DNA from: Succiniclasticum ruminis DSM 9236
GTDB lineage: Bacteria; Bacillota; Negativicutes; Acidaminococcales; Acidaminococcaceae
NCBI RefSeq assembly: GCF_900112895.1
Contig: NZ_FONL01000006.1
Coordinates: 53,903-117,902 of the forward strand
Length of the DNA stretch: 64,000 nt
Direction: 5' to 3'
Part shown: one piece after another, positions 35,425 through 45,083 of the stretch
How the letters are laid out: the number at the start of each line of letters is the position of its first letter
How positions within the stretch are numbered: position 1 is the stretch's first letter
Made by a program: the position numbers and the translations under genes
The notes under the pieces: model-generated
Told to the model about the DNA's origin: nothing
The model's database searches: none
Seen by the model: the letters and a program-made list of their open reading frames with translations, nothing else

Positions 35425-35618
35425 AGCGATGACAAGACCAAGTATTCCGCCGCCATAGCGAGCCGGGTTGGTGCAAGCCGGCAACAGGCGGAAGAAGGCA
35501 GCTTTGAGCGAAACTAAATAACCATTGAGGCGGGTCACGTTTTTTGTGATCAAGCAGGGTGGAACCGCGGAGATACTCCGTCCCTGTAACAAGTATTTGT
35601 TGCAAGGACGGATTTTTT
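35425..35618 (+). promoter_or_regulatory. Glycyl T-box riboswitch with terminator
   Basis: The T-box sequence AGGGTGGAACCGCGG is at 35556-35570. Downstream a terminator pairs CCGTCC (35578-35583) with GGACGG (35606-35611), followed by a T-run. In the stem I region, GAAGGCAGC gives specifier GGC at 35497-35499, consistent with glycine and with the glyQ gene that follows. Uncharged tRNA-Gly would stabilise the antiterminator. Confidence 0.95.
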
Positions 35619-35700
35619 ATTTGCAGCAGGCGGTGCGCCCGGCAAAAAAATCGCGGCAGGATAAACAAACCCGCTTTGTAACATAATCAAGGAGGAAAAA

Positions 35701-36579
35701 ATGGATTTTCAGCAAATGGTTTTAACACTGCAGAAGTTCTGGTCTGAACAGAACTGTATTCTGGGTCAGCCCTATGACATGGAAAAAGGCGCGGGTACAA
35801 TGAACCCGTTAACATTTTTACGTGTACTGGGACCGGAACCATGGCGCGTGGCGTATGTGGAACCGTCCCGCCGTCCTGCAGACGGTCGTTATGGCGACAA
35901 CCCCAACCGCCTGTTCCAGCATCATCAGTATCAGGTCATCATTAAACCTTCTCCGGCCAATATCCAGGACTTGTACCTGCAGAGTCTGGCTGCATTAGGG
36001 TTTAAGGCTGAAGAACACGATATCCGTTTCGTAGAAGATAACTGGGAATCTCCCACGTTGGGTGCCTGGGGCCTGGGCTGGGAAGTCTGGCTGGACGGTA
36101 TGGAAATCACCCAGTTTACCTATTTCCAGCAGGTCGGCAGTCTGGATATCAAACCGGTTGCCGTGGAAATCACGTACGGTCTGGAACGTATCGCCATGTA
36201 CATCCAGGGCGTGGAAAATGTGTATGATGTGAAGTGGGTCGGCGACGTAACCTACGGCGACGTATTCCACGACAACGAAGTGGAACAGAGCTGGTATTCC
36301 TTCCAGCTGGCGGATACCGACATGCTCTTCGACATGTTCGAAAAGTTTGAAAAAGAAGCGGAACGGATTGTGGAAACAGGTAATATCCGTCCGGCTTATG
36401 ATTATGTTCTGAAGTGCTCCCACACATTCAATCTGCTGGACAGCCGGGGCGCCATCAGTGTCAGCGAACGGGCCGCGTATATCGGCCGTGTTCGCCGGCT
36501 GGCCCGTCTGTGTGCCAAAGCGTATGTGGAACAAAGGGAAAAAATGGGCTTCCCGCTGCTGAAGGGAGGAAACAAATAA
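35701..36579 (+). CDS. glyQ: Glycyl-tRNA synthetase alpha subunit
   Basis: A 292-aa class II catalytic subunit of the bacterial alpha2-beta2 enzyme. Motifs include [58 protein letters not shown] and [23 protein letters not shown] precedes the ATG. The stop overlaps the glyS start by one base. Confidence 0.97.
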   Translation: MDFQQMVLTLQKFWSEQNCILGQPYDMEKGAGTMNPLTFLRVLGPEPWRVAYVEPSRRPADGRYGDNPNRLFQHHQYQVIIKPSPANIQDLYLQSLAALGFKAEEHDIRFVEDNWESPTLGAWGLGWEVWLDGMEITQFTYFQQVGSLDIKPVAVEITYGLERIAMYIQGVENVYDVKWVGDVTYGDVFHDNEVEQSWYSFQLADTDMLFDMFEKFEKEAERIVETGNIRPAYDYVLKCSHTFNLLDSRGAISVSERAAYIGRVRRLARLCAKAYVEQREKMGFPLLKGGNK

Positions 36580-38633
36580 TGAAAAAATTATTGTTTGAAA
36601 TCGGAACGGAAGAACTGCCGGCGAATTATATGCCGAACATTTTAAAAGATTTAAAAACCCTGTCCCTGAAAAAGTTACAGGACGCCCGTGTGCCGTTTGC
36701 TGATGTAACCGTGTTGGGAACGCCCCGTCGTCTGGCCGTGCTGGTCAGCGGAGTGGAAGAGACCCAGGCAGACAGCACGGAAGAATTTAAGGGCCCGGCT
36801 GTAAATATTGCGTTTAAAGACGGCGAACCAACCAAAGCGGCCCAGGGGTTTGCCCGGGGCAAAGGCGTGGATGTAAAGGATCTGGTTGTAAAAGATAATT
36901 ACATTTATGCTGTGAAGCACATTCAGGGCCGGGCTACGGCAGAACTGTTGCCGCATGTGCTGCAGGAGATCCTGACCAACATTCCGTTCCCCAACCATAT
37001 GCGCTGGGCAGATTTCGATTTCCGGTTCCTGCGCCCCATCCGCTGGTTGGTAGCACTGTTTGGTACGGAAGTGGTGCCTGTTTCCATTACGGATATCCGG
37101 TCTGACCGGTACACCATGGGTCATCGTTTCCTGAGCAACAAACAGATTGAAATTCCTGTTGCGGATGACTATGTAAAAATATTGGAAGAGAATTTTGTCA
37201 TCGCCGATCAGGATAAACGCCGGGAGATGATCCGGCAGCAGATCACCGAATTGGCCCGGGAAGAAGGCGGCGAGATTGAAATTGCGGCGGACCTCCTGGA
37301 AGAAGTCAATTATCTGGTAGAGTATCCCACGCCGTTGTGCGGAAAATTTGAAGATAAGTATCTGGCGCTGCCGGAAGCTGCCATTATCACGCCGATGCGC
37401 GACCATCAACGCTATTTCCCGGTGCGGGGCAAAGACGGCAGACTGCTGAATAAGTTTATTGCCGTACGTAACGGCGGCAAGGCGTTTCTGGAGAATGTGA
37501 CCCACGGAAATGAACGGGTGCTGCGGGCCCGGCTCAGTGACGCGGAATTCTTCTTTAACGAAGACCGGAAACAGAAACTGGAAACTTATGAAGAAAAGAT
37601 CAAGACCGTTGTTTTCCAGGAAGGCCTGGGCAATATGTATGATAAGAGCCAGCGCTTGGAGAAGCTGGTGGAGATGATCCATTTCGGACAGCAGAGCCGT
37701 GTGCCGCTGGATGATCTGAAGCGTGCGGCCAGACTGAGCAAGTGCGATCTGGTTACCGGCATGGTTACGGAATTTACCGAACTGCAGGGTGTCATGGGCC
37801 GGGAGTATGCCCGTCTGGACGGAGAAAAAGCGGATGTCTGCGAAGGTATCTTTGAACAGTACCTGCCCCGGTTTGCGGGCGATATCCTGCCGAAGACGGA
37901 AATCGGACAGATTCTGAGTATTGCGGATAAAGTGGACAATATTGTGGCCACTTTCAGCCGCGGCAAAGCACCGACCGGTTCCCAGGATCCTTTCGCGCTG
38001 CGCCGTCAGGCTCTGGGCATTATCAATATCCTGCTGGACAGCCAAAAGCATATGGACATGGCCAAGGTTGTGGGGGCTTCCATTCTGCTGCTGAAGGTTC
38101 CGATGGAAGAGGTGAAAGAGCTGGCAACACAGATCATTGAGTTTATCCGGCTGCGTTTCCGCAATCTGCTGCTGGATCAGAAGATCCGTTACGATGTGAT
38201 AGATGCAGTGCTGGCGGAAGAACGCAATAACGATCTGTACGATCTGTATTTGCGCGCGCAGGCGCTGAATGAATATGTTGCAGGGGACAAGGCGGCTGAT
38301 ATGATTCAGGCTGCAACCCGTGTGAATAACCTCAGCAGCAAGGCGGAGGTAGAAGTACCGATTAATGATGGGCTGTTTACCGAACAGGCCGAAAAGGATT
38401 TGTACGCGGTTGTGAAGAAACTGGATACCGAGATGATACCCTTGACGGTGCGCTGCGATTATAAAGGGGCATTGAATATCCTCAGCGAACTGAACGCGCC
38501 GGTTAACAAATTCTTTGATGACGTCATGGTTATGGATAAAGATGAGGCGATTAAGAATAACCGTCTGTCACTCTTGTGCCTGGTGAAGGATCTGGTTAAC
38601 TGTGTAGGGGATTTGTCCAAACTTGTTATGTAA
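36579..38633 (+). CDS. glyS: Glycyl-tRNA synthetase beta subunit
   Basis: A 684-aa tRNA-binding subunit beginning [19 protein letters not shown], the family's constant N-terminus, with an HD-like domain (RAARLSKCDLVTGMVTEF), KAPTGSQDPFALRRQALGI and a C-terminal DALR anticodon-binding domain. The TAATG overlap with glyQ fixes the start; the frame is open further upstream inside glyQ but is not used. Confidence 0.97.
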   Translation: MKKLLFEIGTEELPANYMPNILKDLKTLSLKKLQDARVPFADVTVLGTPRRLAVLVSGVEETQADSTEEFKGPAVNIAFKDGEPTKAAQGFARGKGVDVKDLVVKDNYIYAVKHIQGRATAELLPHVLQEILTNIPFPNHMRWADFDFRFLRPIRWLVALFGTEVVPVSITDIRSDRYTMGHRFLSNKQIEIPVADDYVKILEENFVIADQDKRREMIRQQITELAREEGGEIEIAADLLEEVNYLVEYPTPLCGKFEDKYLALPEAAIITPMRDHQRYFPVRGKDGRLLNKFIAVRNGGKAFLENVTHGNERVLRARLSDAEFFFNEDRKQKLETYEEKIKTVVFQEGLGNMYDKSQRLEKLVEMIHFGQQSRVPLDDLKRAARLSKCDLVTGMVTEFTELQGVMGREYARLDGEKADVCEGIFEQYLPRFAGDILPKTEIGQILSIADKVDNIVATFSRGKAPTGSQDPFALRRQALGIINILLDSQKHMDMAKVVGASILLLKVPMEEVKELATQIIEFIRLRFRNLLLDQKIRYDVIDAVLAEERNNDLYDLYLRAQALNEYVAGDKAADMIQAATRVNNLSSKAEVEVPINDGLFTEQAEKDLYAVVKKLDTEMIPLTVRCDYKGALNILSELNAPVNKFFDDVMVMDKDEAIKNNRLSLLCLVKDLVNCVGDLSKLVM

Positions 38634-38673
38634 ATGGACAGATAGAAGAATTATTACGAAATGACTAAAAGTG

Positions 38674-38748
38674 GCGCCGACAGTCGTCCATGTTGTTTCC
38701 CGGCCGTGGTTTAACGGGGACAGGATGTTGTCGGCGCTTTCGTTTTTT
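38674..38748 (+). terminator. Terminator after glyS
   Basis: GCGCCGACA (38674-38682) pairs with TGTCGGCGC (38729-38737), with an inner 46-nt region that has its own CCCGGCCGTGG structure, followed by TTTCGTTTTTT. Confidence 0.78.
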
Positions 38749-38812
38749 ATCAGGTGGTTTTTCCGGGAATTGCCGGTACATCTGTCACAAGCAAAATTTC
38801 ACAGAATCTTCC

Positions 38813-38841
38813 TTGAATATCTGTAAAAATAGTGGTATAGT
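38813..38841 (+). promoter_or_regulatory. Promoter of ppsA
   Basis: TTGAAT (38813-38818), 17 bp, TATAGT (38836-38841), 69 bp before the ppsA start. The -35 box is moderate, the -10 near consensus. Confidence 0.65.
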
Positions 38842-38909
38842 ATATACTAAATAGGGGAATAATTTCTTTTTTTGCGTACAATAAATTTTTGAAAAAAGGA
38901 GCAGACATT

Positions 38910-41300
38910 ATGGAGAAAGAAAAAGAGTATTTATTGTGGTTTGAGCAGATGGAACGCAAAGATGTAGCTATCGTTGGCGGAAAATCTTCCTCTTTGGGGG
39001 AAATGACGGCAAAAACAGACGTTCCGGTGCCTTACGGATATGCGACTACCGCGTATGCCTATCGGTATTTTATTGAAAAGACCGGCCTTAAAGAAAAAAT
39101 GGCTGCGCTGATCGGACAGATTACTGACGTGGAGAATACGGCACAGTTGCGTGATATCAGTGCCAAACTGCGCAAAGCCATCATGGACGAAGAGATGCCC
39201 AAGGATCTGCAGGCGGCTATCACCAAAGCCTATAAAGAACTGGGGAAAAAAGTCGGCGAAAAAGAACCTTATGTAGCAGTACGGTCCAGCGCTACAGCGG
39301 AAGATCTGCCAGACGCCAGTTTTGCAGGCCAGCAGGATACCTATCTGAATGTTCAGGGCGCTAAGATGATTATCCAGAAGGTAAAGGAGTGCTACGCATC
39401 CTGCTTTACCGACCGTGCTGTATATTATCGTGAAAAACAGGGCTTTGACCATCTGGATGTGGCGTTGTCCGCAGTTATCCAGATGATGGTTTATTCTAAA
39501 GCGGCCGGCGTTATGTTCACGGTTAACGTGGCCAATGGAGAAGACAAGAACGTTTTGATCGAAGGCGCTTACGGTCTGGGCGAATATGTGGTTCAGGGAA
39601 CTGTGACCCCGGATGATTACCTGGTTTCCAAAGATAAACTGGAAATTCTGGAAAAGACTGTGAATCCCCAGGAGATCAAACTGATCCGCAAACCCGGCGG
39701 AGACGTGGAAGAAGTTCCCGTCCCGAAGGAAGAAGGGGAAGCTCAGAAATTGACAGACGAACAGATTAAAGAGCTGGCCGGCTACGCAATTAAAATTGAA
39801 AAACATTATGGTTGCTATATGGATATGGAATGGGGCATTGACGAGCGGGACGGCAAGATCTGGATCCTGCAGGCCCGTCCGGAAACCGTTTGGAGCCGCC
39901 GTAAAGCAAAAGAAACTGCAAAGACAGAAGAGAAGGGAGCGGTTACCACGGACAGAAAGGTTATCGTAAAAGGCGCGCCGGCAAGTCCCGGACAGGTTTC
40001 CGGCAAAGCGCACGTCATTCTGGATCCCTCCATGATTGATGAGTTTAAACAGGGCGAAATTCTGGTTACGGAAATGACGGCACCGGACTGGGTTCCCGCT
40101 ATGAAGAAAGCGAAAGCTATCGTAACAGACAGCGGCGGTATGACCTGCCACGCTTCCATTGTCAGCCGCGAACTGGGGATTCCCTGTATTGTTGGCTGCA
40201 AGAGCCGGGGCGCTGCTGCTACGGCTTCTATTGCGAACGGTGCGGACATTACCGTTGACGCGACCCACGGCGTTGTATATGAAGGCATCCTGGAAGAAGC
40301 AAAACCGGCTGCTGCGGCGCCTGCTGCTGCAGGCACAACCGTAACGGCGGAGTTCTTCCCGCCCACCGGCACGAAGATTTATATGAACCTGGGCGATCCG
40401 GAACTGGCAGAAAAATATGCATCCCTGCCTTGCGACGGCATCGGCCTGATGCGTGAAGAATTTATTTGGACCACTTACATCCACGAACATCCGCTGTACC
40501 TGATTAAGACCGGTCATCCGGAAAAAGTGGTGGATCAGCTGGCAGAAGGCATCCGTCAGGTCTGCCAGGCCATGGCGCCCCGTCCGGTTACTCTCCGCTT
40601 CAGCGATTTCAAATCCAGCGAATACCGTGATCTGAAAGGCGGCGACGAGTTTGAACCCTATGAACCATCTGCTTTGTTAGGCTGGCGCGGCGCTTCCCGT
40701 TACTATGATCCGAAATATATCGAAGCGTTCAAACTGGAATGCCAGGCTGTGCGGAAAGTTCGTGAAGAGTTTGGCTTAAAGAACCTGAACGTGATGATTC
40801 CGTTCTGCCGCAACATTGACGAAGCCCGCAAGGTAACCGGCATTATGGCGGAGCAGGGCCTGGCCCGGGGCAAAGACTTTAAAGTCTGGCTGATGGCTGA
40901 GATCCCGTCCAACATCATTCTGGCAGATCAGTTCAATGAATTTGTGGATGGGTATTCCATCGGCTCCAACGACCTGACCATGCTGATTTTAGGCTGCGAC
41001 CGTGATAATGATACCGTTTCCCACATTTATGATGAACGGAATCTGGCGGTACGCCGTGCGGTCCGTCACCTGATTGAAGTGGCGCACAAAGCAGGCAAGA
41101 CGGTTTCCATCTGCGGTCAGGCGCCCTCCGTATATCCGGAATTCTGTGAATTCCTGATCAAGAGCGGCATTGACAGCATGTCTGTTAATCCGGATACCGT
41201 CAAATTCACCAAGAAACTGGCGGCTCACATCGAACAGCGCATCCTGTTGGACTCCTTAACCGGAAGAGGCCGTCAGGAAGCGGAGAATCTTGACTGGTAA
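38910..41300 (+). CDS. ppsA: Phosphoenolpyruvate synthase
   Basis: A 796-aa PEP synthase making PEP from pyruvate with ATP to AMP, for gluconeogenesis. Order: N-terminal ATP-grasp domain (VAVRSSATAEDLPDASFAGQ), central swivelling domain with phospho-histidine in SGGMTCHASIVSRELGIPC, and a C-terminal TIM barrel (GLMREEFIWTTYIHEHP; GYSIGSNDLTMLILGCDRD; SICGQAPS). ATG 38910 follows GGAG by eight bases. A PEP-forming enzyme fits growth on succinate or amino acids and supplies PEP for the fructose PTS. Confidence 0.94.
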   Translation: MEKEKEYLLWFEQMERKDVAIVGGKSSSLGEMTAKTDVPVPYGYATTAYAYRYFIEKTGLKEKMAALIGQITDVENTAQLRDISAKLRKAIMDEEMPKDLQAAITKAYKELGKKVGEKEPYVAVRSSATAEDLPDASFAGQQDTYLNVQGAKMIIQKVKECYASCFTDRAVYYREKQGFDHLDVALSAVIQMMVYSKAAGVMFTVNVANGEDKNVLIEGAYGLGEYVVQGTVTPDDYLVSKDKLEILEKTVNPQEIKLIRKPGGDVEEVPVPKEEGEAQKLTDEQIKELAGYAIKIEKHYGCYMDMEWGIDERDGKIWILQARPETVWSRRKAKETAKTEEKGAVTTDRKVIVKGAPASPGQVSGKAHVILDPSMIDEFKQGEILVTEMTAPDWVPAMKKAKAIVTDSGGMTCHASIVSRELGIPCIVGCKSRGAAATASIANGADITVDATHGVVYEGILEEAKPAAAAPAAAGTTVTAEFFPPTGTKIYMNLGDPELAEKYASLPCDGIGLMREEFIWTTYIHEHPLYLIKTGHPEKVVDQLAEGIRQVCQAMAPRPVTLRFSDFKSSEYRDLKGGDEFEPYEPSALLGWRGASRYYDPKYIEAFKLECQAVRKVREEFGLKNLNVMIPFCRNIDEARKVTGIMAEQGLARGKDFKVWLMAEIPSNIILADQFNEFVDGYSIGSNDLTMLILGCDRDNDTVSHIYDERNLAVRRAVRHLIEVAHKAGKTVSICGQAPSVYPEFCEFLIKSGIDSMSVNPDTVKFTKKLAAHIEQRILLDSLTGRGRQEAENLDW

Positions 41301-41386
41301 GGATACACGGGAATTGATAACAGTAAATCAGGATTAATAGTTTTTCCGGAAATTTGAGTCAGGACAACCCCCTCATGTCCTGCATT

Positions 41387-41420
41387 AAGTGGTAACCTTA
41401 TAGGGTTACCACTTTTTTTG
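41387..41420 (+). terminator. Intrinsic terminator after ppsA
   Basis: A perfect 11-bp stem AAGTGGTAACC/GGTTACCACTT (41387-41397 with 41404-41414) with a six-base loop and a seven-T tail. Confidence 0.92.
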
Positions 41421-41615
41421 TGAAAAATTGGAAAAATCGTCCTCTTATTGCAAATGAAACTATACACCGGTATCAATTCAGTGATATAATTACTATGTAT
41501 GCGTATGTCAATTTACTACTATAAGATAAGAGTAGCAAAGGCTTCGCATTGAGCCAGATTTTCTTTTCACGGCAATGGACAGGAAACTATAGTTCTTGTT
41601 TTAAGGAGAGTTACC
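41421..41615 (+). promoter_or_regulatory. Promoter-containing leader of the pilus-like cluster
   Basis: An AT-rich stretch with a TATAAT at 41485-41490 but no convincing -35 box, followed by a 120-nt leader. The leader holds a small GGCT/AGCC hairpin (41542-41557). No riboswitch family is recognisable. AAGGAG lies before the next gene. Confidence 0.4.
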
Positions 41616-42092
41616 GTGAAAATACAGGTGTTGAGTTATTTTTTAGTTGCAGTTTTTATTTTCGGTCTGTTGACAGAGGCGTATGTAGATTTTCGCCAAA
41701 AGATTATTCTGGATGAGATTCTTCTTGTGCTGTTGATAGCTGGACTTGTGTATACCGGAGTCAGCGGGCACGCCTGGAAGGAATCTTTAGTGGGGGCTCT
41801 GACCGGCAGCGGACTGCTGGGCCTGATTTATGTTCTCAGCAAAGGCGGGATGGGGTTTGGAGATGTAAAATACGCCGGGGTACTGGGATTGTGGACAGGC
41901 ATTCCGGGCGTAATTGTTGCCCTGTACCTGGCGTTCCTGATTGGCGGTACAGTGGCGTTAATGCTGTGTATAACGCATAAAGCGGTTAGGGAGAGCCGCA
42001 TTCCTTTCGGTCCCTGTCTCAGTGCCGGCGCTGTTCTCAGCTTTTTCTATTCTGCCCGTATCCTGGACTGGTACTGGTCTTTGTTTTTATGA
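41616..42092 (+). CDS. Prepilin peptidase, peptidase domain only
   Basis: A 158-aa A24-family aspartic membrane protease. Catalytic aspartates are visible in EAYVDFRQKIILDE and in the family motif GMGFGDVKYAGVLG. It has about six membrane helices. The usual N-terminal methyltransferase domain with paired CxxC is absent, so it resembles TadV/FlaK-like short forms. The next gene overlaps its stop region. It could cleave type IV pilin-like precursors; none is encoded in this window. Confidence 0.87.
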   Translation: MKIQVLSYFLVAVFIFGLLTEAYVDFRQKIILDEILLVLLIAGLVYTGVSGHAWKESLVGALTGSGLLGLIYVLSKGGMGFGDVKYAGVLGLWTGIPGVIVALYLAFLIGGTVALMLCITHKAVRESRIPFGPCLSAGAVLSFFYSARILDWYWSLFL

Positions 42093-42109
42093 TTGGAGGT
42101 TGTACCGGG

Positions 42110-43267
42110 ATGGATATCATAAAGATTATGCGGGACAGGCTTTTTGGCAAACCGGTCGTATTGACGGTTACGGAAACCTGTATCAGGATTTGTCAGGGCA
42201 GGAAAGCCGTGGAGTATGAACTTCCTAAAACCTGGCAGGGATATAAGTACCTGAACCATGCAGAGGAAATGGCAAACTGGCTCCGGGCAATCCTGAAGGA
42301 AGAAAAAATACGGATCAGGCGGTGCAGGATCGTTTTAGATTCCGGGCAGGTTTATCTGCAGACGGTGAAGCTGCCTTTTATGACAGTGCAGGAACAGAAT
42401 AACTGGGTGCGCTGGGAGGGCAGTCGTTACGTTCCTTTTGAACCCGGGAATTATCTGGCGGTTTTGTTACGCTTGAGTGATCCAGGGTTTTTAAGAGCCT
42501 ATCCGGAAGAAAATGCTGTCGACACGGCAGAATTGTCTGCACGATGGCAGGAAACAGAGGAAACGGTGTTACAGGATTTTTTACTTGTAGCGGTTCCTCT
42601 GGAGATGATAGAAGTATTGCGGCAGTTTGCCGGATTTTTAAATGCGAAACTGGAAACTGTAACTGTTATAGGACAAAAACAGGAGGCGCTGCCGATTAAT
42701 TTGCTTCCTGCTGCCTCACGGAAAGACGTTTTACTGGGGAGGGGCTATCAGATTGCCGCAGTTTCATGTCTGTTTATTTCTTTGTTTTTGGCAGTTCAGG
42801 GTGTGATTCGCTGGCAACACGCGAAAAGTGATTGGGAAGAAGCTGACCGGCAGCTTATGCCGTTCCATTCTGTTAAAGCAGCTTATGAGGACAGCAGGAA
42901 GACTGATTACCGGATCAGACAGTATCAGAAGACACTGCTCCGTATCAACATGAAAGAACCGGTATGGGCTTCAGCGCTTCAGACGATAGGCGAAACGCTT
43001 CCGGAAGGCTGCTGGCTGGAAGAACTTCGGCAGAAACAACCACATTCCGGAAAGTTGGAAATAAAGGGTTGCGCATTAGATTTAGTCCGGATTTCAGAAT
43101 TTCTGGAAAGGCTGAAACGGGAAGAGGCATTTTCGGTAATCCGGCTTGTTGAAAGCGGAACCAGACCTATCGAGTCAAAAGACAGAGAAGATAACGGCAA
43201 AACGGTCATTTCTTTTCTCCTTCTGGCAGAATTTGCGCCGGCGCAGGCGGAGGAGGAGAGACCGTGA
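42110..43267 (+). CDS. PilM-PilN-like fusion of a type IV pilus/secretion assembly platform
   Basis: About 385 aa. The first ~210 residues are an actin-like PilM/GspL region (VTETCIRICQGRKAVEYELP; IVLDSGQVYLQTVKLPFMTV). They are followed by one membrane helix near residue 225 (AAVSCLFISLFLAVQGVI) and a PilN-like periplasmic coiled coil and ferredoxin-like domain (WASALQTIGETLPEGCWLEE; GCALDLVRISEFLERLKREE). PilM and PilN are normally separate; the fusion resembles GspL of type II secretion. ATG 42110 has GGAGG ten bases upstream; an earlier ATG at 42089 overlaps the peptidase gene. Overlaps the PilO-like gene by four bases. Confidence 0.72.
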   Translation: MDIIKIMRDRLFGKPVVLTVTETCIRICQGRKAVEYELPKTWQGYKYLNHAEEMANWLRAILKEEKIRIRRCRIVLDSGQVYLQTVKLPFMTVQEQNNWVRWEGSRYVPFEPGNYLAVLLRLSDPGFLRAYPEENAVDTAELSARWQETEETVLQDFLLVAVPLEMIEVLRQFAGFLNAKLETVTVIGQKQEALPINLLPAASRKDVLLGRGYQIAAVSCLFISLFLAVQGVIRWQHAKSDWEEADRQLMPFHSVKAAYEDSRKTDYRIRQYQKTLLRINMKEPVWASALQTIGETLPEGCWLEELRQKQPHSGKLEIKGCALDLVRISEFLERLKREEAFSVIRLVESGTRPIESKDREDNGKTVISFLLLAEFAPAQAEEERP

Positions 43268-43902
43268 AGCAAATGTTGCTGTCTCTTATAAAAGCGGAAA
43301 AATTGTTTTCCCTGAAAAGGAGCATGACTGAAAACAGCAAAAATGCCTGTTGGCTGTTGTTTTCCGTGATTCTCCTGACCGGTACGGTAACGGGAATTGC
43401 AGGACCGCTGGAGAACCGTGTGCGGCAGATGGCCGAACAAACGGGCTTTATGCGGAAAGAAACCGCCCTTTACCGTGCGTTCGCAGAGAATCAGGATTAT
43501 GCGCAAAAGCAGGCGCAGCAGCGGGATTTGCTGGAAACGTTGCAGGAGCAGATTCCGGAAAAGCTCGAGCCGGAGGAAGAAGTACAAAAGATTTACCGTC
43601 TGGCTGACCTGCATGGTATAAAAGTACAACGATGTAAACAGGTATCCGTAAGTTCCGCTGATTCTGACAAAACCGGAAGCAAGGTAAACAGATTTCTCTG
43701 GGAAGCAGAGTTTTCAGGAACCTGGCATGATTTGCTCAGTTTTTTTAATGACTTAGAGACCCGGGGACCCTGCACACGAATAGAAACGCTGCAGATCCGT
43801 AAATCCGCGGAAAAAGGAAAAGGTAATGCTGTTTCCGAAACCGTGAAACTTATGGAACTTGCTGTAAGCGGCAGAGTTTGTGTGTATTACAGTGCAAAAT
43901 AA
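43264..43902 (+). CDS. PilO-like inner membrane protein
   Basis: A 212-aa protein with a short cytosolic N-terminus, one membrane helix (ACWLLFSVILLTGTVTGIAG), a coiled coil (residues about 60-100) and a C-terminal ferredoxin-like domain (FSGTWHDLLSFFNDLETRGP; IETLQI), the PilO plan. It starts at GTG in a four-base overlap with the fusion gene. PilN and PilO normally pair in the envelope. No pilus ATPase, secretin or pilin is nearby. Confidence 0.7.
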   Translation: MKQMLLSLIKAEKLFSLKRSMTENSKNACWLLFSVILLTGTVTGIAGPLENRVRQMAEQTGFMRKETALYRAFAENQDYAQKQAQQRDLLETLQEQIPEKLEPEEEVQKIYRLADLHGIKVQRCKQVSVSSADSDKTGSKVNRFLWEAEFSGTWHDLLSFFNDLETRGPCTRIETLQIRKSAEKGKGNAVSETVKLMELAVSGRVCVYYSAK

Positions 43903-43949
43903 ACATAGCGTGAAACACAGTTGTTTTTGCGGAGAAAGCAGGCGTCATC

Positions 43950-45083
43950 ATGAATTTTCAGGACAAAAGACTACGTATTCTTATCATCGGGGTCGTTATT
44001 ATTTTAGGTATCGTGGCATTTCGCGTCATATCAAATATTATGGCCCGGAATGAGCAGGCGAACAAGAGCAACCAGGGACGTACGGCTGTCATTATGGCCG
44101 CTTATCCGAAACGGCAGACTATTGTGCCGAAATTCCGTTTCTCCGGTACGCTGGATCCTATCTGGCAGGCAGATGTGGCCGCCAAGGTGGACGGGCGTAT
44201 TGAGCAGGTGCTGGTTCAGGAAGGCCAGGCTGTCGAGGCGGGGCAGTCTCTGGTCGTGCTGGAGCAGGTAGACACGGCGGCGGGCCTGATGAATGCGAAA
44301 GGGTCCTATCTGGATGCTAAAACAAATTACGAAAAAGCCAGAATGGATGTAAAACGCTACGAAGCCCTGTACGAAAGAGGCGCAGTTTCCAAAGAGGCGC
44401 TGGATAACATGCGGTTTGCCCTGGAAAATGCCAGAGGCAAACTGGATGCGGCGAAAGGCAGTCTCGCCTCCGCAGAATCGAGCTTGGGCGGAACGACAGT
44501 GACTACGCCCCGGGCCGGTGTGGTTCAGAAACGGTATTACCAGGAAGGGTATTACGCTAAAGTTGGCACTGCCCTGTTCAATATTGCGGATATTTCCGTA
44601 TTGTCGGCTAAAATCGATATTCCGGAAGGTTATGTCAGCAGTGTGGCGGTGGGGGGAAAAGTTGAATTTACCATTCCTTCCATGAGCGGCGAAAACAAAA
44701 AGGTGGAGGGGACCATCGTCCGGATCAGCCCGGTGGCGGTCCAGCCTTCCCGTACCTTTGAGGCGGAAGTCGTGGTTGATAACCGGGATAACCGCCTGCG
44801 CGGCGGCGTGTATGCCGAAGCGCTGATTACCGCTATTCCCAAAGATAATGTTCTGACCATTCCCATGACGGCCATTTCCATGCGGGACGACCAGCGTACC
44901 TGTTATGTCATTGAGGACGGCAAGGCAGTGCGTAAAGTTCTGACTACCGGATATATCGGGGAAAATCTGGTTGAGGTATTGAACGGCATAACCGAAAAAG
45001 ACTATATCATCACCGGCGGCCTGAACAAAATCCGGGAAGGCGTCAGTGTTAAGGTTTCAGAGAAGGGTACGGATAAAGAATGA
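43950..45083 (+). CDS. RND efflux periplasmic adaptor (membrane fusion protein)
   Basis: A 377-aa HlyD/AcrA-family adaptor. After an N-terminal anchor helix (ILIIGVVIILGIVAFRVI) comes the lipoyl domain (VAAKVDGRIEQVLVQEGQAV), an alpha hairpin (KARMDVKRYEALYERGAVSK), lipoyl second half (TTPRAGVVQKRYYQEGYYAK) and beta-barrel domains. It bridges the RND pump to an outer-membrane channel, not encoded here. It ends in an ATGA overlap with the pump gene. Confidence 0.92.
   Translation: MNFQDKRLRILIIGVVIILGIVAFRVISNIMARNEQANKSNQGRTAVIMAAYPKRQTIVPKFRFSGTLDPIWQADVAAKVDGRIEQVLVQEGQAVEAGQSLVVLEQVDTAAGLMNAKGSYLDAKTNYEKARMDVKRYEALYERGAVSKEALDNMRFALENARGKLDAAKGSLASAESSLGGTTVTTPRAGVVQKRYYQEGYYAKVGTALFNIADISVLSAKIDIPEGYVSSVAVGGKVEFTIPSMSGENKKVEGTIVRISPVAVQPSRTFEAEVVVDNRDNRLRGGVYAEALITAIPKDNVLTIPMTAISMRDDQRTCYVIEDGKAVRKVLTTGYIGENLVEVLNGITEKDYIITGGLNKIREGVSVKVSEKGTDKE

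Noticed and set aside
41421..41615. A cyclic di-GMP riboswitch before the pilus-like genes
   Set aside because: Only a short GGCT/AGCC hairpin and a GCAAAG string are present; the two-helix aptamer with its conserved receptor is absent.
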